Source of the DNA: UBA4658 sp002405485
GTDB taxonomy: Bacteria; Planctomycetota; Phycisphaerae; Phycisphaerales; UBA1924
Assembly: GCA_036823255.1 (NCBI GenBank)
Contig: DAISGC010000003.1
Coordinates: 1-64,000 of the forward strand
Length of the DNA: 64,000 bases
Direction: 5' to 3'
The notes below the pieces were generated by a model. It had not been told where the DNA came from and did not search any database. It was given only the letters and a program-made list of their open reading frames with translations. Both the position numbers and the translations under genes were made by a program. Shown here piece by piece: positions 9,145-17,747 of this stretch (positions within the stretch are counted from its first letter, which is position 1; each line of letters opens with the position of its first letter).

Positions 9145-10764
9145 TCACTTCGCGGCTTTGGCCAACTCGCCAAGGGAGATCAATCGCTCGATCGTGGCGA
9201 TGTCCGGAGCGGGGGGGCGATCGGCCCGCAGCGGCGGGACGTGGGACCTGAGCGTCCTGAGCGTCGCTTCCACCGGCGGGCTGGATCGCAGCGGACGATG
9301 GTGCTCGAGGGCTTCGCCGGCGCACAGGAGTTCGATGGCGACCACCGTCCTGGTCAGGGCCAGCGCGCGCCGGGCCTTGGCGGCGGAGCGCGGCCCGAAG
9401 GAGTTGTAATCTTCCATGCCCGCGCTCGTGGAGATGTTGCTCACGCTCGCCGGAGTGCAGAGCGTGATGATCTCGTTGCAGCACGCGGCGGCGGTGTACT
9501 GCGCGATCATGAGTCCGGAGTGCAGCCCCGGTGACGGGCTCAGATAGGGGGCCAGTCCGGTCTCGGGATCGAATCCCGAGAGCATGTGGTACACCCGGCG
9601 TTCGGCGATCCCCGCGACGTGCGAGCAGGCGATCGCCGCTACGTCCAGCGGGATCGCCAGCGGCATGCCGTGGAAGTTCCCGGCGGAGATGATGTCCACG
9701 CCCACGCCGCCACGCTTTGCGGATGCGGACTCGAAGATGAGCGGATTGTCGGTGACGGCTCCGAGTTCGGCGTCGATGCAGGACGCAACGTATCGCACGG
9801 CGTCCCAGGCGGCTCCGAGCACCTGCGGCACGCATCGCAGCGAGTAGGGGTCCTGAACGCGTGGGTCGTTCAGCGTGTGCGAGGGAAGGATCGAGCTGCC
9901 CTCGATCAGCCCGCGCAGCCGAGCCGCGACCAGGGCCTGGCCGAGTTGCTCGCGGGCCTGGTGCACCCGCTGGTCCAGGAACGCATCGGTCGCGCGACAG
10001 GCGTCGATCGACATCGCGGCGGCCAGGAGGGCGGCATCGAACACTCGCTCGAAGTCCTGCACGAACAGTGCGCCCTGGGCAGCCATGAGGTGCGTGCCGT
10101 TGATGAGCGCGAGGCCTTCCTTGGCCGCCAGGGCGACGGGCTGGAGCCCGGCGGCCCGCATCGCCTTGGCCGAGGGCATGACCTTGCCCTGATACATCGT
10201 GTCGCCCTCGCCGATCAACGCCAGCGCGACGTGGGCAAGCGGGGCCAGGTCTCCCGAGGCGCCGACCGAGCCGGTCTCCGGGACGATCGGCGTGATGTGG
10301 GCATTAAGCATGTCCACGAGCGTCCGGACGACGACCGGCCGAACTCCAGAAAGCCCCCGACTGAGCGAGCCGATGAGCAGCAGCATCATCGCGCGGACAA
10401 CTTCGACAGGGAGCGGTTCGCCCACCCCGGCCGAGTGCGACCGAATGAGATTGACCTGCAGCGCGGCCAGATCGGCAGAGCTGATGCGTTGCCGGCTGAA
10501 GGATCCGAAGCCGGTGTTGATCCCGTAGTACGGCTGTCCGTCGGCAAGGACGCGTTCCAGCCGTCGACGGCTCTGGGAGATCGTCCGGATCGCGGCGGCG
10601 CTCAGTTCGACCCAAGCCCCGTGCCTGGCGACGCGTTCAACGTCGGGCGGGGTAAGCGGAGCGGTGTTCAGCCGAACCGGGCCGGGCGATCGACGCCCTG
10701 ACTCCCGGACCGCGGAAGAGTCCTTGGGACGGGCGGATGGTCGTCGAGTGCGAGGCGTGCTCAT
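9145..10764 (-). CDS. hutH: histidine ammonia-lyase
   Basis: A 539-residue MIO-type aromatic amino acid lyase. The Ala-Ser-Gly triad that cyclises to the MIO electrophile is in GSVGASGDLAPLAH (A169-S170-G171, then D172). YGINTGFGSF near residue 75 carries the catalytic Tyr. RSHSAGVG has the Ser-His pair typical of histidine lyases, where tyrosine lyases have His-Leu. The later SAGMEDYNSFG keeps the Glu that distinguishes histidine lyase from phenylalanine/tyrosine lyases. The first step of histidine degradation (to urocanate) is therefore the best call, but no other hut gene is nearby. Start: ATG at 10764 chosen over an ATG ten codons upstream; neither has a clear ribosome site, and the first 30 residues are Arg/Ser/Pro rich. 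Confidence 0.87.
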   Translation of the reverse strand: MSTPRTRRPSARPKDSSAVRESGRRSPGPVRLNTAPLTPPDVERVARHGAWVELSAAAIRTISQSRRRLERVLADGQPYYGINTGFGSFSRQRISSADLAALQVNLIRSHSAGVGEPLPVEVVRAMMLLLIGSLSRGLSGVRPVVVRTLVDMLNAHITPIVPETGSVGASGDLAPLAHVALALIGEGDTMYQGKVMPSAKAMRAAGLQPVALAAKEGLALINGTHLMAAQGALFVQDFERVFDAALLAAAMSIDACRATDAFLDQRVHQAREQLGQALVAARLRGLIEGSSILPSHTLNDPRVQDPYSLRCVPQVLGAAWDAVRYVASCIDAELGAVTDNPLIFESASAKRGGVGVDIISAGNFHGMPLAIPLDVAAIACSHVAGIAERRVYHMLSGFDPETGLAPYLSPSPGLHSGLMIAQYTAAACCNEIITLCTPASVSNISTSAGMEDYNSFGPRSAAKARRALALTRTVVAIELLCAGEALEHHRPLRSSPPVEATLRTLRSHVPPLRADRPPAPDIATIERLISLGELAKAAK

Positions 10765-10875
10765 GGTGCGAGAGTGTGACCGATCGGGCGGCAACGATCA
10801 ACCGGCGTCGGCGGGGTGCCGTCGGGCCGCCACGTGGATCAGCGCGCGTGCGTTCGACGCCCTCCACAACGTCCG

Positions 10876-10889
10876 ATAATACATGTTAT
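10876..10889 (-). promoter_or_regulatory. AT-rich palindrome upstream of hutH
   Basis: ATAA-6-TTAT palindrome centred on ACATGT, inside a 25-base AT-rich patch about 110 bases upstream of the hutH start. It could be an operator or part of a promoter. The evidence is only base composition, symmetry and position. Confidence 0.25.
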
Positions 10890-10945
10890 GTAAAACAGGT
10901 GCCGTGAGCGGTGCATTCGAAGGCGTTTTTGGGGTCTGGTGCGGG

Positions 10946-11617
10946 CTAGAGGACGTGGGCGATGGCCAAGCCGTCCCAGCCCTTTGACCCGACGGTCTGG
11001 ATCGCTGTGGCAACCAGCCGCGGGTCTGAGCCGAGGATGGCGAGGGCCTCGCGTGTGCCGATGACGCGAGGATCCGAACTGTCGGCGTCGATAATCTGGC
11101 CATCGCGGACGATGTTGTCGAGGACGATGAGTCCGCCGCGGCGGGTGTGACGGATGGCCCACTGGACGTATCGCGGATTGTTCTCCTTGTCGGCGTCGAT
11201 GAACACCAGATCGAAGCCGGTGTCGCCGGCGTCTTCGAGCTGGGTCAGCGTGTCCAGGGCCGGACCGATCATGATGCGGACGCGATCGGCGACGCCGGAG
11301 GCGACGACGTTCTGCTGGGCGACGGCGGCGCGATCAGGATCGAGTTCGAGCGTGATGAGTTGTCCGCCGGGGCTCAGAGCGCGAGCCAGCCAGACGGTGC
11401 TGTAGCCCCCGAGCGTGCCGATCTCGAGCACGCGGGACGCTCGGATGCTCCGAGCCAGGATGTGCAGCAACTTGCCTTGGCCGGGGGAAACGGCGATCTG
11501 GGGCAAGTCTGCGTCGGCGGAGGACTGCAGGACCACGTGCAGAGCCGCGTCCTGCCGCGTGACCACCTCATCCAAATAGGCGTCAACCTGGCTCCAGGAC
11601 TGTTCGGACGAGTTCAA
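10946..11617 (-). CDS. class I SAM-dependent O-methyltransferase
   Basis: A 223-residue methyltransferase of the caffeoyl-CoA/catechol O-methyltransferase type. The SAM-binding motif VLEIGTLGGYSTVWLA is near residue 63, an acidic ribose-binding turn TLELDPDR follows near 89, the metal-ligand-like segment FDLVFIDADKENN is near 135, and GGLIVLDNIVRDG is near 165. The start is a TTG at 11617, supported by GGAGG six bases upstream and by the lack of an ATG in the first part of the frame. It is in the same direction as hutH and the peroxidase gene but with gaps of 80-180 bases. The acceptor substrate is unknown. Confidence 0.87.
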   Translation of the reverse strand: MNSSEQSWSQVDAYLDEVVTRQDAALHVVLQSSADADLPQIAVSPGQGKLLHILARSIRASRVLEIGTLGGYSTVWLARALSPGGQLITLELDPDRAAVAQQNVVASGVADRVRIMIGPALDTLTQLEDAGDTGFDLVFIDADKENNPRYVQWAIRHTRRGGLIVLDNIVRDGQIIDADSSDPRVIGTREALAILGSDPRLVATAIQTVGSKGWDGLAIAHVL

Positions 11618-11669
11618 CGGGGCCTCCGGGCGCGCCCGCCGATGCGGGTCGATGGTCCGGCGCGAGGTC

Positions 11670-11701
11670 GGGCGGACGGCGGGCGGACGGCGGGCGGACG
11701 G
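11670..11701. repeat. 11-bp tandem repeat, about 2.9 copies
   Basis: The unit GGGCGGACGGC is repeated at 11670, 11681 and 11692 (the last copy is one base short). It lies just downstream of the peroxidase stop codon and 52 bases before the methyltransferase start. Copy number is a likely slippage site. Confidence 0.85.
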
Positions 11702-11702
11702 T

Positions 11703-12422
11703 TCACTTGGCTTTCAGCAGATCATCGATCCGTGCGAGGAGGTTCTTGTCGTCGGGCTTGATGGCCGACTCGAATCGGCCGACCACGTTGCCAGAGCGAT
11801 CAACGAGGAACTTCGTGAAGTTCCACTTTGGCTCTCCGCCGATGGGGGCAGGTTGGGCGGCAAGCTGGCGATAGAGCGGCGCGGCGTCGGCGCCGCGGAC
11901 GGAGATCTTCTCAAACAGCGGGAACTGGATCTTGAAGCTGCTGTCGTCGCCGGTGCAGAACTCCTTGATCTCGGCGTTGGTTCCCGGTTCCTGGCGGCCG
12001 AAATCGTTGGCCGGGAACGCCAGGATCACGAGGCCCTGGTCCTTTTTGTCTGCGTAGAGCTTCTGCAGGCCGGCATACTGGGGCGTGAAGCCGCACTTGC
12101 TGGCGGTGTTCACGATGAGGATGACCTGTCCCTTGTAGTCGGTGAGGTTCTTGGGGGTGCCATCGATGAGCTTCATCGTGTGGTCCAGGACGTACGCCGA
12201 GGGCTTCTCCGGCGGGGTCTTGGCGTCTGCCGGCTTGGGCTGGTCGGGCTTGGCCTGATTGGGCTTGGTCTGATCGGTCTTGGTCTGAGCGGTCGGGGGC
12301 GACTTGGGCGCTGGGGCATCATCGCGATCGGCCACTGAGGTCCCCATGCCCATTCCCACGCCGCACACAGCCAGTCCGAGGATGGACACCCAAACCGCGG
12401 GAGACGAGCGAGGGGAACGCAT
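11703..12422 (-). CDS. exported glutathione peroxidase-like protein
   Basis: A 239-residue thiol peroxidase of the glutathione peroxidase family. An N-terminal hydrophobic signal or anchor (about 9-27) is followed by a Lys/Pro/Gln-rich tether (about 35-75) with repeated TKP/AKP/QPKP units, then the catalytic domain. The peroxidatic Cys is in NTASKCGFTPQY (Cys form, not selenocysteine). The tetrad partners are in FPANDFGRQEPG (Gln) and KWNFTKFLVD (Trp/Asn). It probably acts outside the cytoplasmic membrane on lipid or other hydroperoxides using thioredoxin-like donors. The start ATG at 12422 is where the signal begins; the open frame continues upstream antisense to the pterin synthase gene. 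Divergent from that gene by 102 bases. Confidence 0.87.
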   Translation of the reverse strand: MRSPRSSPAVWVSILGLAVCGVGMGMGTSVADRDDAPAPKSPPTAQTKTDQTKPNQAKPDQPKPADAKTPPEKPSAYVLDHTMKLIDGTPKNLTDYKGQVILIVNTASKCGFTPQYAGLQKLYADKKDQGLVILAFPANDFGRQEPGTNAEIKEFCTGDDSSFKIQFPLFEKISVRGADAAPLYRQLAAQPAPIGGEPKWNFTKFLVDRSGNVVGRFESAIKPDDKNLLARIDDLLKAK

Positions 12423-12524
12423 GATGGAAGTCCTTTGGCAAGAGCCCGACGAACACGTGAGGTTTCGGAGAACACCGGACGCTTGATTGTACGGTCGTGG
12501 GCGCCGGCGGGAGGAAGCGTCCTG

Positions 12525-13406
12525 ATGGATTCGCGGGCTACCGTTGAACTCATGGTTGAACTCGCTCGCACGGTTCGATTCTGCATCGCCGAGCACGCGG
12601 CCGGACGCGATGCGGCGAGCGCGGGTGCGCGGGCGTACAACACGTTTGCCGGACATCCGAGCATGCGTGGGCTTGGTCGCTACTACGAGATCGACGTGCT
12701 CTGCCGAGGCATGGCTGACCCCCTCACGGGGTACTTTCTGAACATCAAGGTGATCGACGACGCGGTGCGGGGCGTGTGCGTGCCGGCGATCACCCAGGCC
12801 TGTCATCAGAGACCGTGGGTCGATCCGCTGGTGGTGCTGGGCGAGCTTCTGGAACCGTTGAACCGGGAACTCGGCGGCGTGGTTCGGCGGGTCACGTGGA
12901 GACTCACGCCGTACCATGCCGTCAGCATGGTTCCAGGAGCATCGGACACACCGACGACCCCCCCCGCTGCTTTGTCGGCGGAGATGACGCAGCAGTTTGA
13001 CCTTGCGGCGTCGCATCGTCTGCACGTGCCGACGCTCTCGGATGCCGAGAATCGGTCGACGTTTGGAAAGTGCAATCATCCCAGCGGCCACGGGCACAAC
13101 TATCGGGTGGAGCCGAGCGTGCGAGTGCCGGTGACGCCGTTTGGTTCGCCGTTCACGCTGGCCGACCTGGAGCGTGTGACGCACCGGGTGCTGATCGAGC
13201 GCTACGACCACACGCACTTGAACGTGGACATGCCGGAGTTTGATCCAGGTCGTGGCGGCGTGAATCCGTCGGTCGAGAACATCGCGAGGGTGTTCTTCGA
13301 TCGGCTGGCTCCGGCGATCGAGGCCGAGGGCAAGGGGGCGACGCTGCGGGCGATTACGGTCTGGGAGACAGACAAGACCCGATGCCGGTACCCGGCGGAG
13401 GGCTGA
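12525..13406 (+). CDS. 6-pyruvoyl tetrahydropterin synthase/QueD family, two-domain
   Basis: A 293-residue protein with two PTPS-fold halves. The C-terminal half (about 154-293) has the complete site: zinc ligands H164, H189 and H191 (ASHRL and GHGHNY), catalytic Cys183 in GKCNHPSGHGH, then DHTHLN and WETDKT. The C-x5-HGHNY spacing is like eukaryotic PTPS rather than the C-x3-HGH of QueD. The N-terminal half (about 5-150) keeps the PTPS pattern around YYEIDVLCRGMADPLTGYF but has lost the His and Cys residues, so it looks like a degenerate duplicate. It acts on dihydroneopterin triphosphate, either in queuosine or tetrahydropterin synthesis. ATG at 12525 has GAGGAAG seven bases upstream. The GT9 gene starts two bases after its stop. 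Confidence 0.88.
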   Translation: MDSRATVELMVELARTVRFCIAEHAAGRDAASAGARAYNTFAGHPSMRGLGRYYEIDVLCRGMADPLTGYFLNIKVIDDAVRGVCVPAITQACHQRPWVDPLVVLGELLEPLNRELGGVVRRVTWRLTPYHAVSMVPGASDTPTTPPAALSAEMTQQFDLAASHRLHVPTLSDAENRSTFGKCNHPSGHGHNYRVEPSVRVPVTPFGSPFTLADLERVTHRVLIERYDHTHLNVDMPEFDPGRGGVNPSVENIARVFFDRLAPAIEAEGKGATLRAITVWETDKTRCRYPAEG

Positions 13407-13408
13407 TC

Positions 13409-14467
13409 GTGCCGAGCGAGCCACGCATCCTGATCATTCGTCCAAGCGCTCTGGGCGACGTCTGCCGGAGCGTGCCGGTGCTCGTGAGTCTGCGGCGGGC
13501 GTATCCAGGAGCGACGATCGACTGGCTTGTGCAGGACACGTTCGCGGCCGCGGTGCAGAGCCATCCGGACCTGAGCGGTGTGCTGGCGTTTCCAAGGGCC
13601 AAGCTGGGAGCGTGGTATCACCCGACGGTGGCGCCGAAGATCAAGGCGTTTCTGGACGAGCTTGGAGAACGTCGCTACGACGTGACGCTGGATTGCCAGG
13701 GGCTGTTTCGATCCGGGATGTTCGCGATGGCCACGCGGGCTCCACGGCGCATCGGCTTTGACAACGCCGCGGAACTCGGATGGATCGGTCTCACGGAGCG
13801 TGTCGAGGCGCCTCGCGACCTGCACGCGGTTGATCGCATGCTGCTGCTGGCCCAGGCAGCCGGGGCTGAGCCGGTGTACGACCTTCGGCTGCACGCATCA
13901 GCGGCGGATCGGGCGTGGGCGTCGGGGCACGAAGCGCTGTGTTCCGGACCGTACGTGGTCATTGCTCCGACGACGCGCTGGCCCGGAAAGCAGTGGCCGA
14001 TGGAGCGATTTGCTTCGCTGGCACTGGCGATCCTGAATGCCGGACTGGTTGAACGCGTCGTGGTTGTCGGCTCGGAGGGAGAACGGGCTCAGGCCGGGCC
14101 GCTGCTGGAGCGATGCGCCCATGAACCTCGGGTAGTGGACTTCTTCGGTTCCACGACGGTCGGGCAGCTCATGGCCCTCATCGAGCGATCTGCCGGCGTG
14201 GTCGGGTGCGACTCGGCGGCGGTGCACATGGCGGTTGGTTTCGGCAAGCCGCTCGCCGCGCTCTACGGCCCGACGCGCGTGGAGCGGGTCGGGCCGTACG
14301 GTCGCTCGGCGCATGTGATCCAGCGTTTGATCCCCGGGGACACGCGGGACCATAAGGACGCCGCGGGTGGCCAGAAGATCATGTGCCGGATCACCGTGGA
14401 CGAGGTGGTCGAGCTGCTCGCCGGGCAGCTTACTTCCCGGTCGGCGCCTTGGCCGGTTCGGTCTTGA
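13409..14467 (+). CDS. glycosyltransferase family 9 (heptosyltransferase-like)
   Basis: A 352-residue GT-B enzyme of the ADP-heptose:LPS heptosyltransferase family. The N-terminal RILIIRPSALGDVCRSVPVL, the central VIAPTTRWPGKQWP donor-side segment and the C-terminal GCDSAAVHMAVGFGKPLAALYGPT are the family blocks. It probably adds a sugar to lipid A core or another envelope glycan on the cytoplasmic face. The GTG at 13409 has GGAGGG six bases upstream and sits directly after the pterin synthase stop; an ATG at 13382 would overlap that gene by 25 bases. The 3' end overlaps the convergent GH31 gene by 38 bases. Confidence 0.85.
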   Translation: MPSEPRILIIRPSALGDVCRSVPVLVSLRRAYPGATIDWLVQDTFAAAVQSHPDLSGVLAFPRAKLGAWYHPTVAPKIKAFLDELGERRYDVTLDCQGLFRSGMFAMATRAPRRIGFDNAAELGWIGLTERVEAPRDLHAVDRMLLLAQAAGAEPVYDLRLHASAADRAWASGHEALCSGPYVVIAPTTRWPGKQWPMERFASLALAILNAGLVERVVVVGSEGERAQAGPLLERCAHEPRVVDFFGSTTVGQLMALIERSAGVVGCDSAAVHMAVGFGKPLAALYGPTRVERVGPYGRSAHVIQRLIPGDTRDHKDAAGGQKIMCRITVDEVVELLAGQLTSRSAPWPVRS

Positions 14468-16718
14468 ACTTGATCCGGGGGACACCCTTGAGGAACGTGA
14501 GCTTCTGGCCGTCGGTGCCGGTGCCGGCCTGATAGTGCCCGTCTTTGACGATGAGCACGCGGAGCTCGCGCTGCTCACGGAGGCGGTTGCCCTCGGTGCC
14601 GGCGATCTCGATGACGACGCTGTCGCCCTCGGTCCGGGCGACGTAGGTGGTGCGGAGGAAGTCGCCCTTCTGATAGCCGAAACCGTCGCCCGCGTCTTCG
14701 TACAGGGTGCCCATGGCCGCACCGGACTCATTGAGACTCACGATCAGGGTGAGGGGATCGAGCTTCTTCTCGCCGGTGTGCTGCATGACCGGGCCGACCG
14801 GGATGATCGCACCGCCACGGACGAACAGGCGGGGGAGTTCGGGGTGAATGCCCTCGTCCACGAGCATGATCTCGTTCCAGATGCCCTTGGGCATGACCGG
14901 CAGACGGTCGCGTTCGGGGGTGAGCAGCGGATAGACCAGAAGGTCAGAGCCGAGCAGGAAGGCGTCGTCCTCGCTGCGCAGCGCAAGGTCCTTGGGGTCG
15001 TGGAAGAACAGCGGGCGAAGCACGGGCATGCCGGTTCGGCTGGCTTCCTCGAACAGGGTGTACAGGAAGGGCATCAGGCGATACCGGCGCTCCAACGCGA
15101 GCTTGCACGCGTGCTCGACTTCAGGACCAAACGACCAGGGCTCCTTGTCGATGTTGCCCTTGCCGGTGTGACCGCGGCTGAAGGGCAGCAGCGAGCCGAT
15201 GCCCATCCAGCGGACAAAGAGCTTGCCATCGCCGTTGCCGTTGAACCCGCCGATGTCGGGGCCGATGAAGGGTGCGCCGCTGAGGCCGAGGTTCGCGGCC
15301 ATGCTGACGGAGTGCTCGAGGTCATCCCACTCGGCGCTGTTGTCGCCGGTCCAGGTGGCGGCGTAGCGCTGGCTGCCGATGTAACCCGCGCGGGTGAGGA
15401 CGAAGGGCCGCTTGTCCGGGTTGGCTTTCTGAATGCCGTCGAACGTGCCCTTGGCCATGAGCAGGCCGTACACGTTGTGGTACTGCAGGTGCGGGCCCTT
15501 GGGGAGCGTTCCGCCGTAGTCCCACTTGCCCCCCAGGTGGACGTTGTCCTCGGGCATGGTCTTGCTCTTGACGTTGAAGATCGCCGGCTCGTTCATGTCG
15601 TTCCAGACGCCGTCGATGCCCTGAGCCATGAAGTCCTTGTACAGCCCCTGCCACCAGGCGCGGACCTCGGGGCGGGTGTAGTCGGGGAAGTTGCACCAAC
15701 CGGGCCAGACCTCGCCGCGATAGACCTCCCCGGAGGCGGTCTTGACGGCGAAGTCGTTCTGGTCAAGCTGGTCGTTGACCCAGAAGCCCTTTTCGTCCTT
15801 GATGCCCGGATTGATCATCCAGATCCGGCTGAAGCCCATCTTCCCGAGGTCCTCGTTGAGCTTCTTCGGGTTTGGGAAGTGGTTCTTGTCGAAGCTGAAG
15901 ACCCTGAACTCGTCCATGTAATCGATGTCGAACCAGATCACGTCGCACGGGATCTTGCGATCACGGAAGTTCTGCGCGATCTCGCGCACGCGGGCCTCGG
16001 GGTAATACGAGTAGCGACACTGGTGATACCCGATGGCCCACAGCGGGGGCAGGGGCATGGTCCCGATGAGCTCGCTGAGCCCGGTGATGACCTCCTGCGG
16101 AGAGGCGCGGTCGATCACATAGACCTTGAACGGCGCGCCCTCGCCGCGGAACACGATCGACCCTGCCGCCTGCGAGCCCTTGTCCTCGCCGGTGAGGTCG
16201 ATCTCAACCCGCCAGGTGGTGTCGGCGAGCACGCCGAACGCCGAGCCGTCGGCACGCACCGCGAGCACCCACGGGTGCGACTGATACAGCGACGGATTCT
16301 CCTCGGTGTATCCATATGCGTCGGTGTTCCAGCAGATGGTTCGGCGGCCGTTGCGCAGCAGCGGTCCGGCGATCTCGCCGGTGCCGTAGAGCGAGGTTCC
16401 GGCATCGATGTCCACCTTCACGCAGTACCGCCCGTCCGCGGACTTCCAGAACAACGGCGTGACGGCGAACTTCGGGTCTGCGGCGGTCGTCTTGAGCCCG
16501 ACCGGGTTTTTGAGCGCGATCGAGGGCGGGAAGCCGGCAAAGTCCGACCCGGCCGGAGCGAATCGGGCGATGCCGCCCTTCTCCGACTCCACGCCTTGAG
16601 ACACACCCGGTGTCCCCTGGGCATACGCCGAGCCGGCGGCTGCAAGTGCGGCGATGCCGATCGCCAGCGCGTGAATCATTCCGGGAAATCGACCTTGACG
16701 CTCGGCCCGTGTGCGCAT
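14430..16718 (-). CDS. exported GH31 alpha-glucosidase
   Basis: A 762-residue glycoside hydrolase family 31 enzyme. A signal peptide has a basic n-region then a hydrophobic core ending SAYAQG (about residue 35). Domains in order are an N-terminal beta-sandwich (about 60-260), a TIM barrel with nucleophile Asp374 in GVWNDMNEPA and acid/base Asp459 in WTGDNSAEW, and C-terminal beta domains from about 600. DVIWFDIDYMDEF, RAGYIGSQRY and GLSGAPFIGPDIGGF are further GH31 blocks. It probably cleaves alpha-glucosides in the periplasm; alpha-xylosidase activity cannot be excluded. The ATG at 16718 is preceded by GGGAG; an upstream ATG at 16805 would put an unlikely leader before the signal. Confidence 0.9.
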   Translation of the reverse strand: MRTRAERQGRFPGMIHALAIGIAALAAAGSAYAQGTPGVSQGVESEKGGIARFAPAGSDFAGFPPSIALKNPVGLKTTAADPKFAVTPLFWKSADGRYCVKVDIDAGTSLYGTGEIAGPLLRNGRRTICWNTDAYGYTEENPSLYQSHPWVLAVRADGSAFGVLADTTWRVEIDLTGEDKGSQAAGSIVFRGEGAPFKVYVIDRASPQEVITGLSELIGTMPLPPLWAIGYHQCRYSYYPEARVREIAQNFRDRKIPCDVIWFDIDYMDEFRVFSFDKNHFPNPKKLNEDLGKMGFSRIWMINPGIKDEKGFWVNDQLDQNDFAVKTASGEVYRGEVWPGWCNFPDYTRPEVRAWWQGLYKDFMAQGIDGVWNDMNEPAIFNVKSKTMPEDNVHLGGKWDYGGTLPKGPHLQYHNVYGLLMAKGTFDGIQKANPDKRPFVLTRAGYIGSQRYAATWTGDNSAEWDDLEHSVSMAANLGLSGAPFIGPDIGGFNGNGDGKLFVRWMGIGSLLPFSRGHTGKGNIDKEPWSFGPEVEHACKLALERRYRLMPFLYTLFEEASRTGMPVLRPLFFHDPKDLALRSEDDAFLLGSDLLVYPLLTPERDRLPVMPKGIWNEIMLVDEGIHPELPRLFVRGGAIIPVGPVMQHTGEKKLDPLTLIVSLNESGAAMGTLYEDAGDGFGYQKGDFLRTTYVARTEGDSVVIEIAGTEGNRLREQRELRVLIVKDGHYQAGTGTDGQKLTFLKGVPRIKFKTEPAKAPTGK

Positions 16719-16805
16719 GCAGAATGCTCCCAAAGCGCATGGTGACGGCAATCGTCCCATGCGACCGGGGATGGTACCAGCGTCGGGCCCACTACGCTGC
16801 GACAT

Positions 16806-17741
16806 ATGAGCGCGGATTCTTGCCCTTCACCCTCGCAACCGGACTTCAAGCCGGACCTCGTTGACCGTTTTCGTGCCCTCCCCACTTCCCTTGCGTCGCA
16901 CGCTCGAACCGTCCGTCTGGCGAAGAACGCTGTTCCCGGCGGGGTGCCGGCGTTGCTGATCCATCCGGATTGGATCCACCCGGCGCCGACGATGCTGTGG
17001 ATGCACGGCCGGACGGCGTACAAGGAAATCGACGCCGGCCGGTTCTCGCGATGGCTCAAGCGCGGGATCGCGGCGGTCTCGATCGACCTGCCCGGCCACG
17101 GCGAACGCGCCGACGCCCGCGCCGAGGCGCCGGCCCACACCCTGGCCGTCCTCCGCGACGCGCTGGGCGAGATCGATCACGTGGTCGAGTCGATCGCCGA
17201 TCCGATCTGGCAAGGCGTCTTTGACCTCGATCGACTCGGGATCGGGGGCATGTCGCTGGGGGGCATGGCGACGCTCCGTCGGCTGTGCATGCCGCCGCGG
17301 CATGAGTTCAGGTGCGCCGCCGTGGAGTGCACGAGCGGCGATCTGCTTGGCTTGTACCACCCACAGACCGGGAGCCATCCGTGGGGCCTGAGCGCATCAG
17401 CGGAGGTGATCGAGCCGCTGGACCCCATGCAGCACCTGTCCACCCCCCCACCGCCTGGGTTTGTGCCACTGCCGTTGCTGGCTCTGCACAGCGAGGCGGA
17501 TGCGATCGTGCCCTGGCGTGTGCAGAGCGGCTTTCTCACCAGACTCTGTGAGCACTACCGCGCTCTTGGGGCCGACCCGGAGATGATCGAACACCGCACG
17601 TGGTCGAGCACGGGCGCGCCGCAGGAGCACGCCGGCTTCGGACGCGTGAGCAACGAGGCCAAGGAGATCCAGGCCGAGTTTCTGGCCAGGCGACTTGCAA
17701 GTGCACCCCCCCACCGTTCGCGGGCGGATCAGATACGCTGA
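16806..17741 (+). CDS. alpha/beta hydrolase
   Basis: A 311-residue serine hydrolase. The nucleophile elbow is GMSLGGM (S150), the acid is in HSEADAIVPW (near 232) and the His in QEHAGFG (near 278). The oxyanion region is LWMHGRTAYKEI near 60, followed by the strand AAVSIDLPGHGER. There is no signal peptide, so it is cytoplasmic. It resembles dienelactone hydrolase/prolyl-oligopeptidase-like esterases (YfhR/YitV type) and substrate is not predictable. The Atg22-like transporter gene begins 6 bases after its stop, so the two are probably co-transcribed. Confidence 0.83.
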   Translation: MSADSCPSPSQPDFKPDLVDRFRALPTSLASHARTVRLAKNAVPGGVPALLIHPDWIHPAPTMLWMHGRTAYKEIDAGRFSRWLKRGIAAVSIDLPGHGERADARAEAPAHTLAVLRDALGEIDHVVESIADPIWQGVFDLDRLGIGGMSLGGMATLRRLCMPPRHEFRCAAVECTSGDLLGLYHPQTGSHPWGLSASAEVIEPLDPMQHLSTPPPPGFVPLPLLALHSEADAIVPWRVQSGFLTRLCEHYRALGADPEMIEHRTWSSTGAPQEHAGFGRVSNEAKEIQAEFLARRLASAPPHRSRADQIR

Positions 17742-17747
17742 AGCGCG

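Noticed and set aside
14367..16745. Open frame of 792 codons antisense to the GH31 gene
   Set aside because: Mirror of the alpha-glucosidase coding bias; no domain signature, while the opposite strand has all GH31 motifs.
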